Below, piece after piece: positions 7,520 to 17,851 of a stretch of 38,584 bases of DNA (the stretch's first letter is position 1; each line of letters starts with the position of its first letter). Below the pieces are notes generated by a model, which was not told the DNA's origin, did no database searches, and worked only from the letters and a program-made list of their open reading frames with translations. The position numbers and the translations under genes are program-made. This DNA comes from Acidobacteriota bacterium (GTDB lineage: Bacteria > Acidobacteriota > Blastocatellia > Pyrinomonadales > Pyrinomonadaceae): the NCBI GenBank assembly GCA_018269005.1, contig JAFDVK010000055.1, positions 1 through 38,584 on the forward strand, in the 5' to 3' direction.

Positions 7520-10165
7520 CTATTTCGACGGAGCTTTCGGCAAGCTCAGCATATTTGCGAGCATACGGTAGGCACCCGGCGTGCCGACCGGCAACTGTCG
7601 GAAGAATGAAAAGGCGTTGTAAACATAAACTCCTTTTCCAAGTTTCGCGTAGATCAGCCCGCCGGTCACGGGGTCTTCGCCTTCATCAGCAGTTTCCGTC
7701 AATGAGACCCATTCGGGCCCAAGCTGCGTAAGCGTGTAAAGATTTCGCTCCTGTACCCAGTTGTCCCAATCGCTCTGCCCGATCTTGTTCGGATAGGTAA
7801 AGATCGGATCGTTCGGAATGAGCATTTTCACGGGTGCAGTCTCATCGACAACACGCACGTTCGAGATCCGCTGCTTGCCGTTGACCACGCCGTCCATCTT
7901 CGCCGCAAAAGGCAGCATATTGTTTTGGATGATCTGGTTCTGCTGGTACTGAACGATCAGCGTTCCGCCTTTCTTTACGAAGTCGAGCAGGCGTCCGTTG
8001 TTAGCAACGAAATCAGGGCGAACCTGCGATGCGCGTATGCCGACAACGATCGTGTCGAAGCGTGAAAGATCGCCGGTCGCAAGATCCTTTTCCTCAAGCA
8101 TCGTGACCGACAGGCCAAGACGTTTGATCGCCGCCGGAACCGCGTCTCCGCTGCCCATAATGTAGCCGACGCGGACGGGAGCCACCTTAAGGTCGAGAAC
8201 CTCGGTCGCGACGGTCGCGGTCGAATATCGACGATGCGTTTGAATGTGCGGATAAGCGATCTCCTGCATCGACTGGTCGAAGACCTGGCCGCCGACCTTC
8301 GCATTGACCGTAACGTCGTACTTGCCGATCTTCGCACCGGCCGGAACAACCACATCGAAAGTGACCGCGGTCTTCTCGTTCTTGGCCTTTAGGTCAAAAT
8401 CTGCCGACGCCGGCGTTGCACGCCAACCCGCAGGTAATGCGAGGCTCACTGAACCTTTTGTTTCACGCGGTGCCTGGTTCGTAACCGAAACCGCGATACG
8501 CTGCTTCTGCTCTTTTGCCGAGGTCGGAACGATCAAAAGATTCGTGTCCGGGGCGACCGTTACGAGCGGCACGACATTAAGATCACGGCGGAGTTCGCCG
8601 CGAATGTCATCTGCAAAGCGATATTCGACGGGCTGCGAAACCGTAATATCAACACCGCCGATCGACATCGTGACCTCGGCGGTTACGAGTTTGTGTTGGA
8701 ACGGAGCGTTCTTGACGGCATCGGAGGCGCTCCAATCGAATGTAAAATTGTGCCGCGGCTTTTCAAGCCAGTATGGCTGCGTCGGTGCGGCATTCGAAGC
8801 CGCAGTCAATTTGAAATATGACGCGGCGTCTGCCTTTTCTGGCCGGAAGAAGAATGAGTTCCCTGCCGGTTTGGGTTCGGCCGCAGTCGCGACGTTCCAG
8901 CCCGAAGGCGTGTTCAGCGTTACGTTCTTCACGGCCGCTGCCTTACCGAACACCTTTACCGAAACTCCGGTCGAGTCACCCGCCACGATCGTGTCAGTGT
9001 CGCTCAAAGCGTCAACTACGACGCCTGCGGCAAGCTGAAGGGCATGCGCGAATTCCTGTTCTTTTTCGGCGATCAGAGCCTTTGCATAGGGATTCTTCGC
9101 AGCATCCTTCGCTTCGCGTGCTTGCCTTACGCCGGTGGCGAGAACCGGGACGATCTTCTCGGGAGCGTACGCATTGTATTCATCGAGAGCTTTCTTCGCG
9201 GTTGCCTGGAGAGCGGCGAGCTTGTCGGAAAGTCCGGCCTCGTTGTCGTCGGTGATCTTTGCGATGCCGCTGATCGAGGTATCGACCCCTTCAAAAATAT
9301 CGTTTTCCGGTGAGCTCGTCGAAACCTTCGAATCGAGCAGCTTTTCGCCCGAGAACTGATCTCCGCGACGCTCGATCGTGCCCATCTCCTGAGTCTTGTG
9401 CTGGCTGCGGCCCTCGCTCGCGATCTCTGCGTAGGAGCGTCCGATCAGCGGATCGAAATGGCCGGTATCGACCGTAACGGATACCTTCTCGCCCGCAGGT
9501 GCGGTAAATCCCTGCCCCATGTAGAGCTTCTTCGCCTGCCACGGAAGCAGGCCTTCTTTGATCTGTTCAGGGAACTGGTTCGGGTCGGCCGCTGCCTTGT
9601 AAGCGAGCGGCGTCAAGTAGCCTGCGAGTTGGTGCTGGCCGTGACCGTCGGCGGGAGTACCCGAAAACCGCGAAATGATGACGAGCGGACGGAATGTCCG
9701 GATCGCACGCACCATTTCCGCAAGCGTCGGCTGTTCTCCCCATATACGCGTCGCTTCTGCACGCGTTTTCGAGAATCCGTAGTCCATCACATTCGTGAAC
9801 ATCTGCTGGCCGCCGTCAAGACGCCTCGCCTGCAGGAGTTCCTCCGTACGGATGACACCGAGAGGCTCGAACAGCTCTGGCCCGATCACGTTCTGCCCGC
9901 CTTCGCCGCGATTTAGGGCGAGATAGACGGTTCGTGCGTTCTCGCCGCGAGCGAGAAACGCGATCAGATTTGAATCTTCGTCATCAGGATGCGCACCTGT
10001 GTGCATCGCGCTTGCGGTCGTCTGCAAACGCTTGAGCTGCTGCCCGAGGCCGATGGCACCCATATCGTAAACAGGACGGACCTGCGCCCGTGTGTTCGGA
10101 ACATTCAGAAACGCCAGAACGAACAGCAATGAGAGAACAGTAACTTTCCTAAACCTTGATAGCAT
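7520..10165 (-). CDS. Secreted PIG-L (LmbE) family deacetylase with C-terminal accessory domains
   Basis: An exported 881-residue protein with signal peptide [20 protein letters not shown] ending near TRAQ. The PIG-L domain covers about residues 45-250: the zinc motif AHPDDED (His59, Asp61, Asp62) and a later HGQH (His175, His178). In this family the domain hydrolyses N-acetyl groups from sugars or sugar conjugates. A long linker follows, then a beta-rich NEW3-like domain ([35 protein letters not shown]), and a C-terminal glutamine-amidotransferase-like fold ([40 protein letters not shown]). The gene overlaps the upstream symporter gene by 17 bases, so the two are co-translated; an import/deacetylation pair is a reasonable inference. 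The true substrate is unknown. Confidence 0.85.
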   Translation of the reverse strand: MLSRFRKVTVLSLLFVLAFLNVPNTRAQVRPVYDMGAIGLGQQLKRLQTTASAMHTGAHPDDEDSNLIAFLARGENARTVYLALNRGEGGQNVIGPELFEPLGVIRTEELLQARRLDGGQQMFTNVMDYGFSKTRAEATRIWGEQPTLAEMVRAIRTFRPLVIISRFSGTPADGHGQHQLAGYLTPLAYKAAADPNQFPEQIKEGLLPWQAKKLYMGQGFTAPAGEKVSVTVDTGHFDPLIGRSYAEIASEGRSQHKTQEMGTIERRGDQFSGEKLLDSKVSTSSPENDIFEGVDTSISGIAKITDDNEAGLSDKLAALQATAKKALDEYNAYAPEKIVPVLATGVRQAREAKDAAKNPYAKALIAEKEQEFAHALQLAAGVVVDALSDTDTIVAGDSTGVSVKVFGKAAAVKNVTLNTPSGWNVATAAEPKPAGNSFFFRPEKADAASYFKLTAASNAAPTQPYWLEKPRHNFTFDWSASDAVKNAPFQHKLVTAEVTMSIGGVDITVSQPVEYRFADDIRGELRRDLNVVPLVTVAPDTNLLIVPTSAKEQKQRIAVSVTNQAPRETKGSVSLALPAGWRATPASADFDLKAKNEKTAVTFDVVVPAGAKIGKYDVTVNAKVGGQVFDQSMQEIAYPHIQTHRRYSTATVATEVLDLKVAPVRVGYIMGSGDAVPAAIKRLGLSVTMLEEKDLATGDLSRFDTIVVGIRASQVRPDFVANNGRLLDFVKKGGTLIVQYQQNQIIQNNMLPFAAKMDGVVNGKQRISNVRVVDETAPVKMLIPNDPIFTYPNKIGQSDWDNWVQERNLYTLTQLGPEWVSLTETADEGEDPVTGGLIYAKLGKGVYVYNAFSFFRQLPVGTPGAYRMLANMLSLPKAPSK

Positions 10166-11822
10166 CGACTTCTCCTTTATCGGTGAGACTGATCAAGTAA
10201 CCAGAGATCACCGTCACTAAACACCCGACAACGTTGAACCACAAAAACTCGATGTCCGTAAAGTGGCTTGCGACCCAAACGGAACCGATCCCGAATAAGA
10301 GGCCAAAGAATGCCCCGCGAGCTCGCGCTCGTTTCACGGCGAATGCCAGGACGAAGACTCCTAAGAGCGAGCCGTAAAAAAATGATCCAAATTTATTGAC
10401 GACCTCGATCAGCGAACCGAGGTTCGTCGCATATGTCGCGACAATGCAGGCGAAAATGCCCCAAACAAACGTTGCGACCCGGCCGAAGAAAACATACTGT
10501 CGGTCGGTTCCGTCTTTCTTAAAATGCCGGCGGTAGAAATCGATCGTCGTCGCGGTAGCCAGAGCGTTAAGCTCGGCCGAGATCGACGACATAGCTGCGG
10601 CAAAGATCGCGGCAATGATCAAGCCGATCACGCCCATCGGCATATTCTGTACAACAAACGACGGGAAGACGTAGTTCACGTCATTAAAGCTCTCGTTCTT
10701 TGTCGCGGTCTTTACGTAATCAACACCATTCTTTCGCGAAGCGTTAAAGGCCTTGTCGGCAGCAAGATATTCCTGTCTCGTCGCCTCGGTCTGCTCCTTA
10801 AGAAAAGCTTGAGCGGCCAACTCACGCTGATGATGAGCGGCGTCAAATTCGCCCTTGAGAGTTTGGTATTGCGCCGTTTGCGCGACCTTGCCGACCTCGA
10901 CCTGATTGAAGATCATCGGCGGCGCCGTGAACTGATAAAAGACGAAGACCAAAACACCGACGAGCAGTATCATGAACTGCATCGGGATCTTGAGAAACGC
11001 GCTCATCAAGAGCGATGTTCTGCCTTCGGAAACCGATTTTGCAGTAAGAAACCGCTGGACTTGGCTTTGGTCGCAGCCGAAGTATGAAAGGAAAAGGAAC
11101 AGGCCGCCGATCATCCCGGACCAAAGCGTGTACTTCTCTTTAAGGTCGAAGCTAAGGCTTACTGTCGTAAGTTTTCCAGTCGCACCTGCAAGCGTGAGGC
11201 CGTCAGTAAACGAAACGCCGGCGGGAAACTGCGAAATGATCACAAAGATACAAACGAACAGGCCGAAGAAGATGACGAACATCTGCTTCACGTCTGTCCA
11301 CGTAACCGCCTGAACTCCGCCGATCATCGTATAGATGGTCGTCGATAAACCGATAACGAAGATGGTCGTCATCTCATGCCAGCCGAGCACGATCGAGAGA
11401 ATGACCGAAGGGGCAGCGATGATCACGCCCACACCAAGGCCGCGGGAGATGAGAAAGAAGAAGCTCGTCAGGCTGCGCGTTTTTGCATCGAAACGCCTTT
11501 CGAGATATTCGTATGCAGTGTAAACGTTCGCACGGTAAAAGAAAGGTACGGCCGTGATGCAAAGAATGATCATTGCAAGCGGCAAGCCGTAATAGAACTG
11601 AATGAAGCGCATTCCGTCCGAATACGCTTGGCCGGTGGTACCGACAAGCGTGATCGCGGAAAGCTGCGTCGCCATTACCGAGAGTCCTACTGCCCACCAA
11701 GGCAGGCTGCGATTCGCGAGGAAATAGCCTTCGACATTACCGCTGTGCTTGGTCATCCGTATGCCGTCCCAGATGACATAGACGAGATACGCAACGACAA
11801 CTGCCCAATCCAAAGGTCTCAT
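10149..11822 (-). CDS. Sodium:solute symporter family transporter
   Basis: This 557-residue polytopic inner-membrane protein of the SSS family couples Na+ entry to solute uptake. It starts [20 protein letters not shown] and contains [32 protein letters not shown] and the conserved [13 protein letters not shown] near residues 251-263. About 13 hydrophobic segments are visible. A hydrophilic, helix-forming insertion of roughly 80 residues (about 303-385, including [20 protein letters not shown]) separates two membrane helices and is not part of a minimal SSS core. The gene lies seven bases after a 47-residue membrane-peptide gene and overlaps the PIG-L deacetylase gene. The transported solute cannot be read from the sequence. 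Confidence 0.92.
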   Translation of the reverse strand: MRPLDWAVVVAYLVYVIWDGIRMTKHSGNVEGYFLANRSLPWWAVGLSVMATQLSAITLVGTTGQAYSDGMRFIQFYYGLPLAMIILCITAVPFFYRANVYTAYEYLERRFDAKTRSLTSFFFLISRGLGVGVIIAAPSVILSIVLGWHEMTTIFVIGLSTTIYTMIGGVQAVTWTDVKQMFVIFFGLFVCIFVIISQFPAGVSFTDGLTLAGATGKLTTVSLSFDLKEKYTLWSGMIGGLFLFLSYFGCDQSQVQRFLTAKSVSEGRTSLLMSAFLKIPMQFMILLVGVLVFVFYQFTAPPMIFNQVEVGKVAQTAQYQTLKGEFDAAHHQRELAAQAFLKEQTEATRQEYLAADKAFNASRKNGVDYVKTATKNESFNDVNYVFPSFVVQNMPMGVIGLIIAAIFAAAMSSISAELNALATATTIDFYRRHFKKDGTDRQYVFFGRVATFVWGIFACIVATYATNLGSLIEVVNKFGSFFYGSLLGVFVLAFAVKRARARGAFFGLLFGIGSVWVASHFTDIEFLWFNVVGCLVTVISGYLISLTDKGEVDAIKV

Positions 11823-11828
11823 TTTTGT

Positions 11829-11972
11829 TCAGTGCGAAAAGTAGTAAGAAAAAGCCTCTAAGAGCGCGATAACGGCGACCGTCGTCACAATGACAGCAAA
11901 ATAGATCCGATACCACCATTCATCGGGCCGTTCAACAGGTGGCTCGTCCGGCTTAGTTGTATGATCTTTCAT
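11829..11972 (-). CDS. Small single-span membrane protein upstream of the symporter
   Basis: This 47-residue protein runs MKDHTTKPDEPPVERPDEWW, then one membrane helix (YFAVIVTTVAVIALLEAF), then SYYFSH. The ATG at 11972 was chosen; a start at 12017 would run into the hairpin at 11989-12024. The gene ends seven bases before the symporter start, so the two are probably co-transcribed. The composition (acidic/proline N-terminus, WWYR before the helix) fits a small accessory subunit, as found with some SSS transporters. That role is inference. Confidence 0.65.
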   Translation of the reverse strand: MKDHTTKPDEPPVERPDEWWYRIYFAVIVTTVAVIALLEAFSYYFSH

Positions 11973-11988
11973 CGCAACCGAAAAGCGG

Positions 11989-12024
11989 TTCGCCGATGCC
12001 CCGTGGGAGTGGAGCATCGGCGAA
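11989..12024 (-). terminator. Hairpin terminator after the TonB-dependent receptor gene
   Basis: Perfect 11-bp arms TTCGCCGATGC (11989-11999) and GCATCGGCGAA (12014-12024) with a 14-nt loop. It starts 13 bases past the receptor stop codon. The minus-strand side is followed by CCGCTTTTCGG, so the U-tract is short; the plus-strand side is followed by TCTTTTACTT. It probably separates the receptor transcript from the small-protein/symporter/PIG-L operon. Confidence 0.7.
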
Positions 12025-12037
12025 TCTTTTACTTCCT

Positions 12038-14959
12038 TTAGAAGTGGAACTTGAAGCCGATCTGGAACTGTCGGGCATCAAGCGAGGTCACCGGCCGCGT
12101 GGTCGTGCTCGGCAACGCCTGGGTCGGGTTTCCAAGAGCATCTGTCGTAACGGTAAGACTGTTGATCTGATAGATGCTGTTGATGTTGAAAACATTCACG
12201 AATTCGCCAAAGACCTCGAGGCGAAGTCTTTCGGTGAACGGGAAGAATCGCGAATAGCGGAAGTCAACGTTGAACTGCTTCGGCGTCACTCCGGAATTAC
12301 GTGTGATCCCGACAGGATTGTCGGTTCCCGAAAAGCCGTCGTGGTTAATGTCCGTTGCAGCAACGATGTTGTAGCGTTCGCCGCTGTTCGCCGTTGCGAT
12401 GATACCGAACTGGTTATTGTTCACAAGGTAGTTCAACGCCTTGTTCTCAAAATGGAAGTCCGGACGGCCGACAAAGCTCAGCACAAAGGTGTGACGCTGG
12501 TCAGCGAGTGACGGACCGTAATCACGTTTGCGATTTGTCGGATCCTGCTGAACAAGTCCGCCTGACTGTGTGGCCACGAGGTTCTGTTCCGGGGCGTCAT
12601 CCATCGACTTTGAGAGCGTGTAGTTCGCGCTGAACTGATACCCCTTCGAGAATCGCTTGTTGAGCTGAACCGTAAACGCGTTGTAGTTCGAGTTGCCGGA
12701 AGCTTCAGCAAGCAGGATGTTGTTGAACCGCGGATCCATTCTGGTCGCGGCACTAACGGTATCGCTATAGATCGGACGTCCATCAGCAAGAGCACCGACC
12801 GGATTGATGCGGTTGACGCTCCTGTAGATCGGAATATGACGGCCGCTCGAGTGTATATAGCCGACCGTGAAGGAAAGATCCTGGGTCAATGCCTGTTCGA
12901 CCTGTACGTTCCCGTGGATCGCATACATATTCTCAAAATCAGAAGCGATCGCCGTAATATCCTGTCTCGGAGGTGTTCCGGTCGAAACGTTATTCGGGAA
13001 GCCGGGTGCACCGGGTGTGGCCGGATTTGTGAACGAGACCGTAAAGAATTTCGGACTGCCGTTCGCCTGCAATGCCCGCTGATACGTATCGAGATAGACC
13101 GTATCATAGTAGATACCGGCACTTGCACGGATCACGGTAGGCCGATTTCCATCCCTTACGCCGTAAACAAGGCCCAGTCTTGGGGCAAAGTTATTCTTAT
13201 CGACCTTAAAGTGTCGCGACGGCTCATACACTGCCTGCGAATCAGCCTTCGGAATGTTGTAAAGGTCGTATCGGACGCCGTAGTTGAGCTTCAATTTTCT
13301 GGTGATCTTCCAGTCATCCTGAGCAAAAAAGTTGAAGAACGTGCTGTCGTACTTTATGTTCGTATCGCCGAAGATCTGATCGAACCGTGTGTAGGCGAAC
13401 GGGTTCGCACCCGTATTTGCCGCAACGTAGTTCGCTATGCTCGAGAAAGTGTAGCGAACATAAGAGTTCGTCCGGCGAGTGTCGGCAATGTGATTGAAAC
13501 CAAAGCCGAACTTCGCTACGTGGTCGCCATTCGTCCACGTAAGGTTGTTCTGCACCTGATTCGTGACCTGAAGCGGTGCGATCGTGTCGTCGTTCTCAGG
13601 AGCACCGAAGTTCGCTACACCTGTGATGACAATGCTCGGCCCCGTGCCGGAATTTCCGTTTGCGATATTCCGCGAATCACGTTTTGCGTACTGATACCGA
13701 AGCTCATTCAGGAAGTTCGATGAAAGGGTCGAAACGAGCTGAAGCCCGACCGAGTAAGACTTATCCAAGAAGTCAATGCTTCGTTCGAGCGTCGTCAGGC
13801 CGCCGCCGATATTGTTCGGCGAAATGTTCTTGAAATAATTGAACCGGCCGCTTAGCCGATTACTTTGGTTGAGCTGCGCGTCGGTTCTAAAGATGAAGAA
13901 GTTCACCTTCTGCGATGCAGGGATCGCTGTCGGGAATGCCGATGCCGGGACTCCGGCTGCGATCAGAGCCTGCTGGTTCGCCGGCGTGACAGTAATGACA
14001 CGCTGCGGTTCGCCGCCGAGATCACGCTTCACCCACTCGTAGCCTGTGTAGAAATGCCAGCGATCCTTGATGATCGGGCCGCCGATCGACGCCGTAAAGT
14101 CATCAACCTTGGTCTCGGGCTTTGTTGACAATGGTGATGTATTAAAAGGCCGCGATGACATCGGAGTCCGACGGAAGCGATAGCTAACCTCTCCGTGGAA
14201 CCCATTCGTGCCCGACGGGGTGATCGCGTTCATGATCAGGCCCGGCGTGTTGCCGAATTCGGGAGCAAAACCGTTCGTCACGAGCTGAACTTCGCTGACG
14301 AAAGTGTCCGAGATCGGCATCAGTCGGATGCCCCCGCGATCCTGCTGGGTGTTGTTGTTACCGTCAAGCTGGTAGTTCGTGCGGCGAGTGTAGCCGTTAG
14401 CGTTGATACGCGGCACACCGAACTCTGCGTTCGGACGGCCCGTAACGTTCGCCTGAAGAAGAGCGTAGTTGTACGGGTTACGCGACACGAGCGGCAGATT
14501 CTCGACCTCACGTGCGTTCATCACACGTCCAAGGTCGATCTTTGCCGAGTCGGCGATAGGAGCATCGGCGTCAACTGTTACGGTCGCCGAAACGTCACCT
14601 ATTTCAAGTACCCCGTTCACCGTGGCCGTCTGTCCGGTCGTCAGGGTGATTCCCTCTCGAACGAGCCGCTTATAGTTCGGGGCTTCGACCGTGACCTGAT
14701 AGGTGCCAAGCGGGAGCAGCGGAGCCCTGTACACACCGTTGCCGTCGGTAACAACCGTACGTTCGGTGCCGGTTTGAGTATTTTTTACAACGACCTTCGC
14801 ACTGGGTACCGCTCCGCCCGAAGCGTCAGTGATCGTGCCCTCGATCTGGCCGTTCAATGCCTGTGATTGTGCCCGCGCAATGTAACTGGTGCCTATTGTA
14901 AAGACACCGATCAGCAGACAGTAGAAGAAGATTCTGGTAGCGGTTCTTGCCTGATTCAT
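12038..14959 (-). CDS. TonB-dependent receptor with N-terminal carboxypeptidase-regulatory domain (Oar-like)
   Basis: This 973-residue outer-membrane protein is read from the ATG at 14959, which has AAGGAAG nine bases upstream and is followed by signal peptide MNQARTATRIFFYCLLIGVF ending in ARAQ. A start at 15088 would place 43 unlikely residues before the signal. Residues ~36-120 form a carboxypeptidase-regulatory beta-sandwich (GTITDASGGAVPSAKVVVKN, VTDGNGVYRAPLLPLGTYQV). The plug follows (VENLPLVSRNPYNYALLQ, YQLDGNNNTQQDRGG), then a 22-strand-type barrel with aromatic girdles. The protein ends RQFQIGFKFHF, with the terminal Phe of a BAM recognition signal. Members of this group are numerous in Acidobacteria and import large ligands with TonB/ExbBD energy. 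No ligand clue lies nearby. Confidence 0.92.
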   Translation of the reverse strand: MNQARTATRIFFYCLLIGVFTIGTSYIARAQSQALNGQIEGTITDASGGAVPSAKVVVKNTQTGTERTVVTDGNGVYRAPLLPLGTYQVTVEAPNYKRLVREGITLTTGQTATVNGVLEIGDVSATVTVDADAPIADSAKIDLGRVMNAREVENLPLVSRNPYNYALLQANVTGRPNAEFGVPRINANGYTRRTNYQLDGNNNTQQDRGGIRLMPISDTFVSEVQLVTNGFAPEFGNTPGLIMNAITPSGTNGFHGEVSYRFRRTPMSSRPFNTSPLSTKPETKVDDFTASIGGPIIKDRWHFYTGYEWVKRDLGGEPQRVITVTPANQQALIAAGVPASAFPTAIPASQKVNFFIFRTDAQLNQSNRLSGRFNYFKNISPNNIGGGLTTLERSIDFLDKSYSVGLQLVSTLSSNFLNELRYQYAKRDSRNIANGNSGTGPSIVITGVANFGAPENDDTIAPLQVTNQVQNNLTWTNGDHVAKFGFGFNHIADTRRTNSYVRYTFSSIANYVAANTGANPFAYTRFDQIFGDTNIKYDSTFFNFFAQDDWKITRKLKLNYGVRYDLYNIPKADSQAVYEPSRHFKVDKNNFAPRLGLVYGVRDGNRPTVIRASAGIYYDTVYLDTYQRALQANGSPKFFTVSFTNPATPGAPGFPNNVSTGTPPRQDITAIASDFENMYAIHGNVQVEQALTQDLSFTVGYIHSSGRHIPIYRSVNRINPVGALADGRPIYSDTVSAATRMDPRFNNILLAEASGNSNYNAFTVQLNKRFSKGYQFSANYTLSKSMDDAPEQNLVATQSGGLVQQDPTNRKRDYGPSLADQRHTFVLSFVGRPDFHFENKALNYLVNNNQFGIIATANSGERYNIVAATDINHDGFSGTDNPVGITRNSGVTPKQFNVDFRYSRFFPFTERLRLEVFGEFVNVFNINSIYQINSLTVTTDALGNPTQALPSTTTRPVTSLDARQFQIGFKFHF

Positions 14960-15302
14960 ATTAAGAGGCTTCCTTATAGATCTTAAATTTTTCCAACGGC
15001 TGTTTGAGCAGTTTGATCGCCCTAAATGGAAACAGGCTGATGAAACCGGCCGTCGAGCCTTGACCCGATAAATTTTCGGTGAAAGCAACTAACGAACGAG
15101 AAAGACATTTTCGTTCATCTACTATCTATACCCAATATGGTGTATATAAGCAAATCAAAATTAATAGAAATGTTCGCGCTTTACAATACTTTACATTTGC
15201 GCGGAACATCTCGACACGTCGCCCGCATCTTGGACGCAAAAGACCCGTGATCGCTCACGGGCCCGTTGAAGTCTGTAGGAGAAAGGTTGGCGGTGCGGGA
15301 CA
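14960..15302. other. Intergenic region between radical-SAM and receptor genes
   Basis: This 343-bp stretch lies between two minus-strand genes. Its lower part holds the receptor's leader with the Shine-Dalgarno. The middle (15100-15200) is A+T-rich and probably contains the receptor promoter, but I could not fix a good -35/-10 pair. The radical-SAM terminator lies at 15244-15261. No gene is visible. Confidence 0.55.
15244..15261 (-). terminator. Intrinsic terminator of the radical-SAM gene
   Basis: Perfect 7-bp stem CCCGTGA (15244-15250) / TCACGGG (15255-15261) with a 4-nt loop. On the minus strand it is followed by TCTTTTGCG. It lies 42 bases past the radical-SAM stop codon. Confidence 0.78.
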
Positions 15303-17336
15303 CTACTCGGCAACTGCCATTTCTTTCTCTTTCGCTTCCTTTTTGATTCCGCCGATCTGAACGAGGTTATCGCCCTTGATCTGGTTCTTGTCCATGACCA
15401 TCTGCTGATAGAGTTTACGCATCATCTGCATTTCCTCGGCAGCGGTCTTTGGACCTTCCATGTGCGGTTTGTTCGGACGCGAAAGATCGACCTCGTTCAG
15501 AGTAAGGTTGTGCTCGGTCGAATCGAGTTCGACGTGCTTGCCGCGAGCAAAGACCTCGTGACGGCCGTGATCCTTGTACCATTTCGCAACGGTCGCGTTC
15601 TGGTGCATATTCTCGATGATATTGCGCCAGCCGATGCCGGTGTTGTAGGCACAGAATGAGATCTCGCCCTCCTGCGTTCCGTACGGAATGATGCACATTT
15701 CCGTTCGACGGAAATCGTAGTTAAAAAGATCCTGGAACCACATTCCTGCGATAAAGAGGAAGTTCCAAGGATCCTGACGACGCTTCTCGACGTCGGCGAT
15801 CGTGCGGTCGGGACCGACCTTTCCGTAATCCTTGCCCGAAAGGCCGAACGACTTGTCGAACTTCTTGAATATCGCACCGAGTGTAAGGCTGTGCGGCGCA
15901 CCGTACGGATCGAAGTTCTTGAGCAATGCGAGGCCCATCATGATATTCGAGAACCACTTGCCGCGGTTCGTATCCGAGATGTGCTGCATGTCCTTAACAA
16001 GGCCCTGAATATCCAGGAACTGCGGTACCGGAGCCATATCGCCAGTTTCCTTGTTGATCATAACGGCCGTGCCGACTCCGCAGTTCGGGTGGCATCCGCA
16101 AGAGACCTGTCCCCAATCCGCATCTTCGCCGTGGACGACGTCTGCGAAGTCTGCGAAGGCTCCCATCAAGCTGAGCGGGAACCAGTCACGCGTAGGTTCA
16201 GTGATCCCGAGCTGCTTTTTCACGTCAAGGGCCATGTGCGAGAGCGTATAACGCTGCTGCAGACGACGCTGCTCGGTGATGTGCTCGTCGCGGCCTGTGA
16301 ATGACACAGGCTGAAACGCGATGAACGAGATCTTCTTCGGGTTCTCCATCGCAAAGCGGATGATCGTGCCGACCTGATCGTTGTTGATGCCGTTGACCAG
16401 CGTCGTAACAAGAATGATGTCAACGCCGGCTTCGTGAAGGTTGTTGATCGCACGGAGCTTTACGTCGAAAAGGTTGCCGATCTGGCGGTGCGAGTTAGCG
16501 TCGTTGCCGATGCCGTCGAACTGCAGGTACACAAAGCGAAGTCCCGCCTCGGCAGCCTCGCGACAGAATTCTTTCGATTTTGCGAACTCGATGCCGTTCG
16601 TCGCCGCCTGGACGGAGTTGTAGCCGACCTTGCGGGCGTATCTGATCGCATCAAGGAAGTGCGGGCTAATCGTCGGCTCGCCGCCCGAATACTGAACGGA
16701 CATCTGACGACGCGGCTTGATCGAGATCGCGTTGTCGAGGATCTCCGTCACGTCCTGCATCGAGAGCTCGTGAACGAATCCGACCTGGTTTGCGTCCATA
16801 AAGCACGGATCGCACATCATATTGCAGCGGTTCGTAAGATCGACCGTGAGAACGGCGCCGCGGCCGTATTTCACCGAGGACGAACCATGATTGTGAAGCT
16901 TTTCATCATTGTGGGCTTCCATATCGCGGCCCGGGAAGAGCGATTCAACGTGCTTCAGAAAGTTCGCATCGATCGCCATCATATCCTCGACCTTGCCGTG
17001 GATCGGGCACTCTTTGATCATCCAGACCTGATTGTCACGCTCGATGATCTGTGCCTTGATCTCGCCGACCTTTTCATTAACTAAAGTAGCGACATCGCGT
17101 TTGCCCGAAAGGATCTCTTCACGTGCCTCAATGACGCACTGCGGACAGAGCGAATCGGTCGTACGCGGAAAGCCCAGCGTCGGCTTCGTCTTCTGCCAAG
17201 ATTTTAGGATCGGCTTGTCGGCCCATTTTGGCGTGAACGACGGATTCGGTTTGTATTTATTAACACTCCGGACGGCATTGAACGCCGCTCCTGCAATGAA
17301 GCTAAGGCCTTTTTCTACGTGTTTGATGGGTCTCAT
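15303..17336 (-). CDS. Radical-SAM protein resembling tetraether/membrane-spanning lipid synthases
   Basis: This 677-residue protein has the canonical radical-SAM triad C171-x3-C175-x2-C178 (TNRCNMMCDPCFMDANQVG), an SAM-binding GGE at 218-220 (VQYSGGEPTISPHF), and TIM-barrel strands such as VYLQFDG. Outside the core are N-terminal SLCPQC (Cys64, Cys67) with ECPIHG (Cys110), a CGCHPNC cluster (Cys413, 415, 419), and Cys548 and Cys562 (MCIIPYG, SFCAYN). This layout, an N-terminal rubredoxin-like metal site plus extra C-terminal Fe-S ligands, matches what is known of archaeal Tes (GDGT tetraether synthase) and its bacterial relatives proposed to make membrane-spanning diabolic acids by joining two fatty-acyl tails. 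Acidobacteria are known iso-diabolic acid producers. Substrate assignment is inference; an SPASM-like maturase or methyltransferase remains possible. The gene is monocistronic, with its own terminator. Confidence 0.75.
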   Translation of the reverse strand: MRPIKHVEKGLSFIAGAAFNAVRSVNKYKPNPSFTPKWADKPILKSWQKTKPTLGFPRTTDSLCPQCVIEAREEILSGKRDVATLVNEKVGEIKAQIIERDNQVWMIKECPIHGKVEDMMAIDANFLKHVESLFPGRDMEAHNDEKLHNHGSSSVKYGRGAVLTVDLTNRCNMMCDPCFMDANQVGFVHELSMQDVTEILDNAISIKPRRQMSVQYSGGEPTISPHFLDAIRYARKVGYNSVQAATNGIEFAKSKEFCREAAEAGLRFVYLQFDGIGNDANSHRQIGNLFDVKLRAINNLHEAGVDIILVTTLVNGINNDQVGTIIRFAMENPKKISFIAFQPVSFTGRDEHITEQRRLQQRYTLSHMALDVKKQLGITEPTRDWFPLSLMGAFADFADVVHGEDADWGQVSCGCHPNCGVGTAVMINKETGDMAPVPQFLDIQGLVKDMQHISDTNRGKWFSNIMMGLALLKNFDPYGAPHSLTLGAIFKKFDKSFGLSGKDYGKVGPDRTIADVEKRRQDPWNFLFIAGMWFQDLFNYDFRRTEMCIIPYGTQEGEISFCAYNTGIGWRNIIENMHQNATVAKWYKDHGRHEVFARGKHVELDSTEHNLTLNEVDLSRPNKPHMEGPKTAAEEMQMMRKLYQQMVMDKNQIKGDNLVQIGGIKKEAKEKEMAVAE

Positions 17337-17851
17337 AATATTATTTGCTGTTCTCCACGAATGCCGGATCCGCTAATGGATCCCAACCTCTTTCCGAGGC
17401 ATCGACTGCCCGAACGCGGGCGCTCTGTATATCTTTAATAGCAAATAATGTGCCGAACCGGCCGGTTGATACAATACGGCCCTAAATAGTTGCGTAAACA
17501 GACTTTACACGTGTCTATAGTCGGTGGGACACCGATCGCCGCGTGACACACGAAGCAAATGAGAGCCATATATGTGTATCAATTCGATACACACAGGGTC
17601 GTCGCAGCTCTTTTCGCCCCAGCGCTTAACCAAATCGGTCAAACTGAATTGAGTTGCTTAAGAGGCTTTGAATACCAACCTCAGATAACACCTCGTAAAC
17701 CTTTGAAAACGCACAGGATAAAAAAACTTAAAAAAGGGCTTTACAACCGCATAAAGCTGTGTTACATTTTTTAGCACTTCAAGGGATATCAACAGGACAA
17801 CTAGATTTAAGGAACGCTCTTGAGGGCCGGTGTGCCGGACAAATTTCCCAA
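17337..17851. other. Divergent intergenic region with two hairpins and a possible promoter
   Basis: This 515-bp region lies between the divergent radical-SAM and phosphohexomutase genes. It contains hairpin TCGGTG/CACCGA (17521-17535, 3-nt loop) and hairpin TGTGTATC/GATACACA (17573-17593, 5-nt loop). A possible plus-strand promoter is TTTACA (17740-17745) and TTACAT (17762-17767), spaced 16 bp, about 85 bp before the mutase start. The 71-codon frame at 17559-17774 has no Shine-Dalgarno or recognisable product and is not called. Confidence 0.5.

Noticed and set aside
12836..13723. Long plus-strand open frame opposite the TonB-dependent receptor gene
   Set aside because: It is a shadow of the receptor reading frame, rich in Arg/Val/Ile with no domain; the receptor frame has clear plug and barrel motifs.
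17559..17774. 71-codon open frame before the phosphohexomutase gene
   Set aside because: It has no Shine-Dalgarno and no recognisable protein pattern, and overlaps hairpins and a possible promoter.
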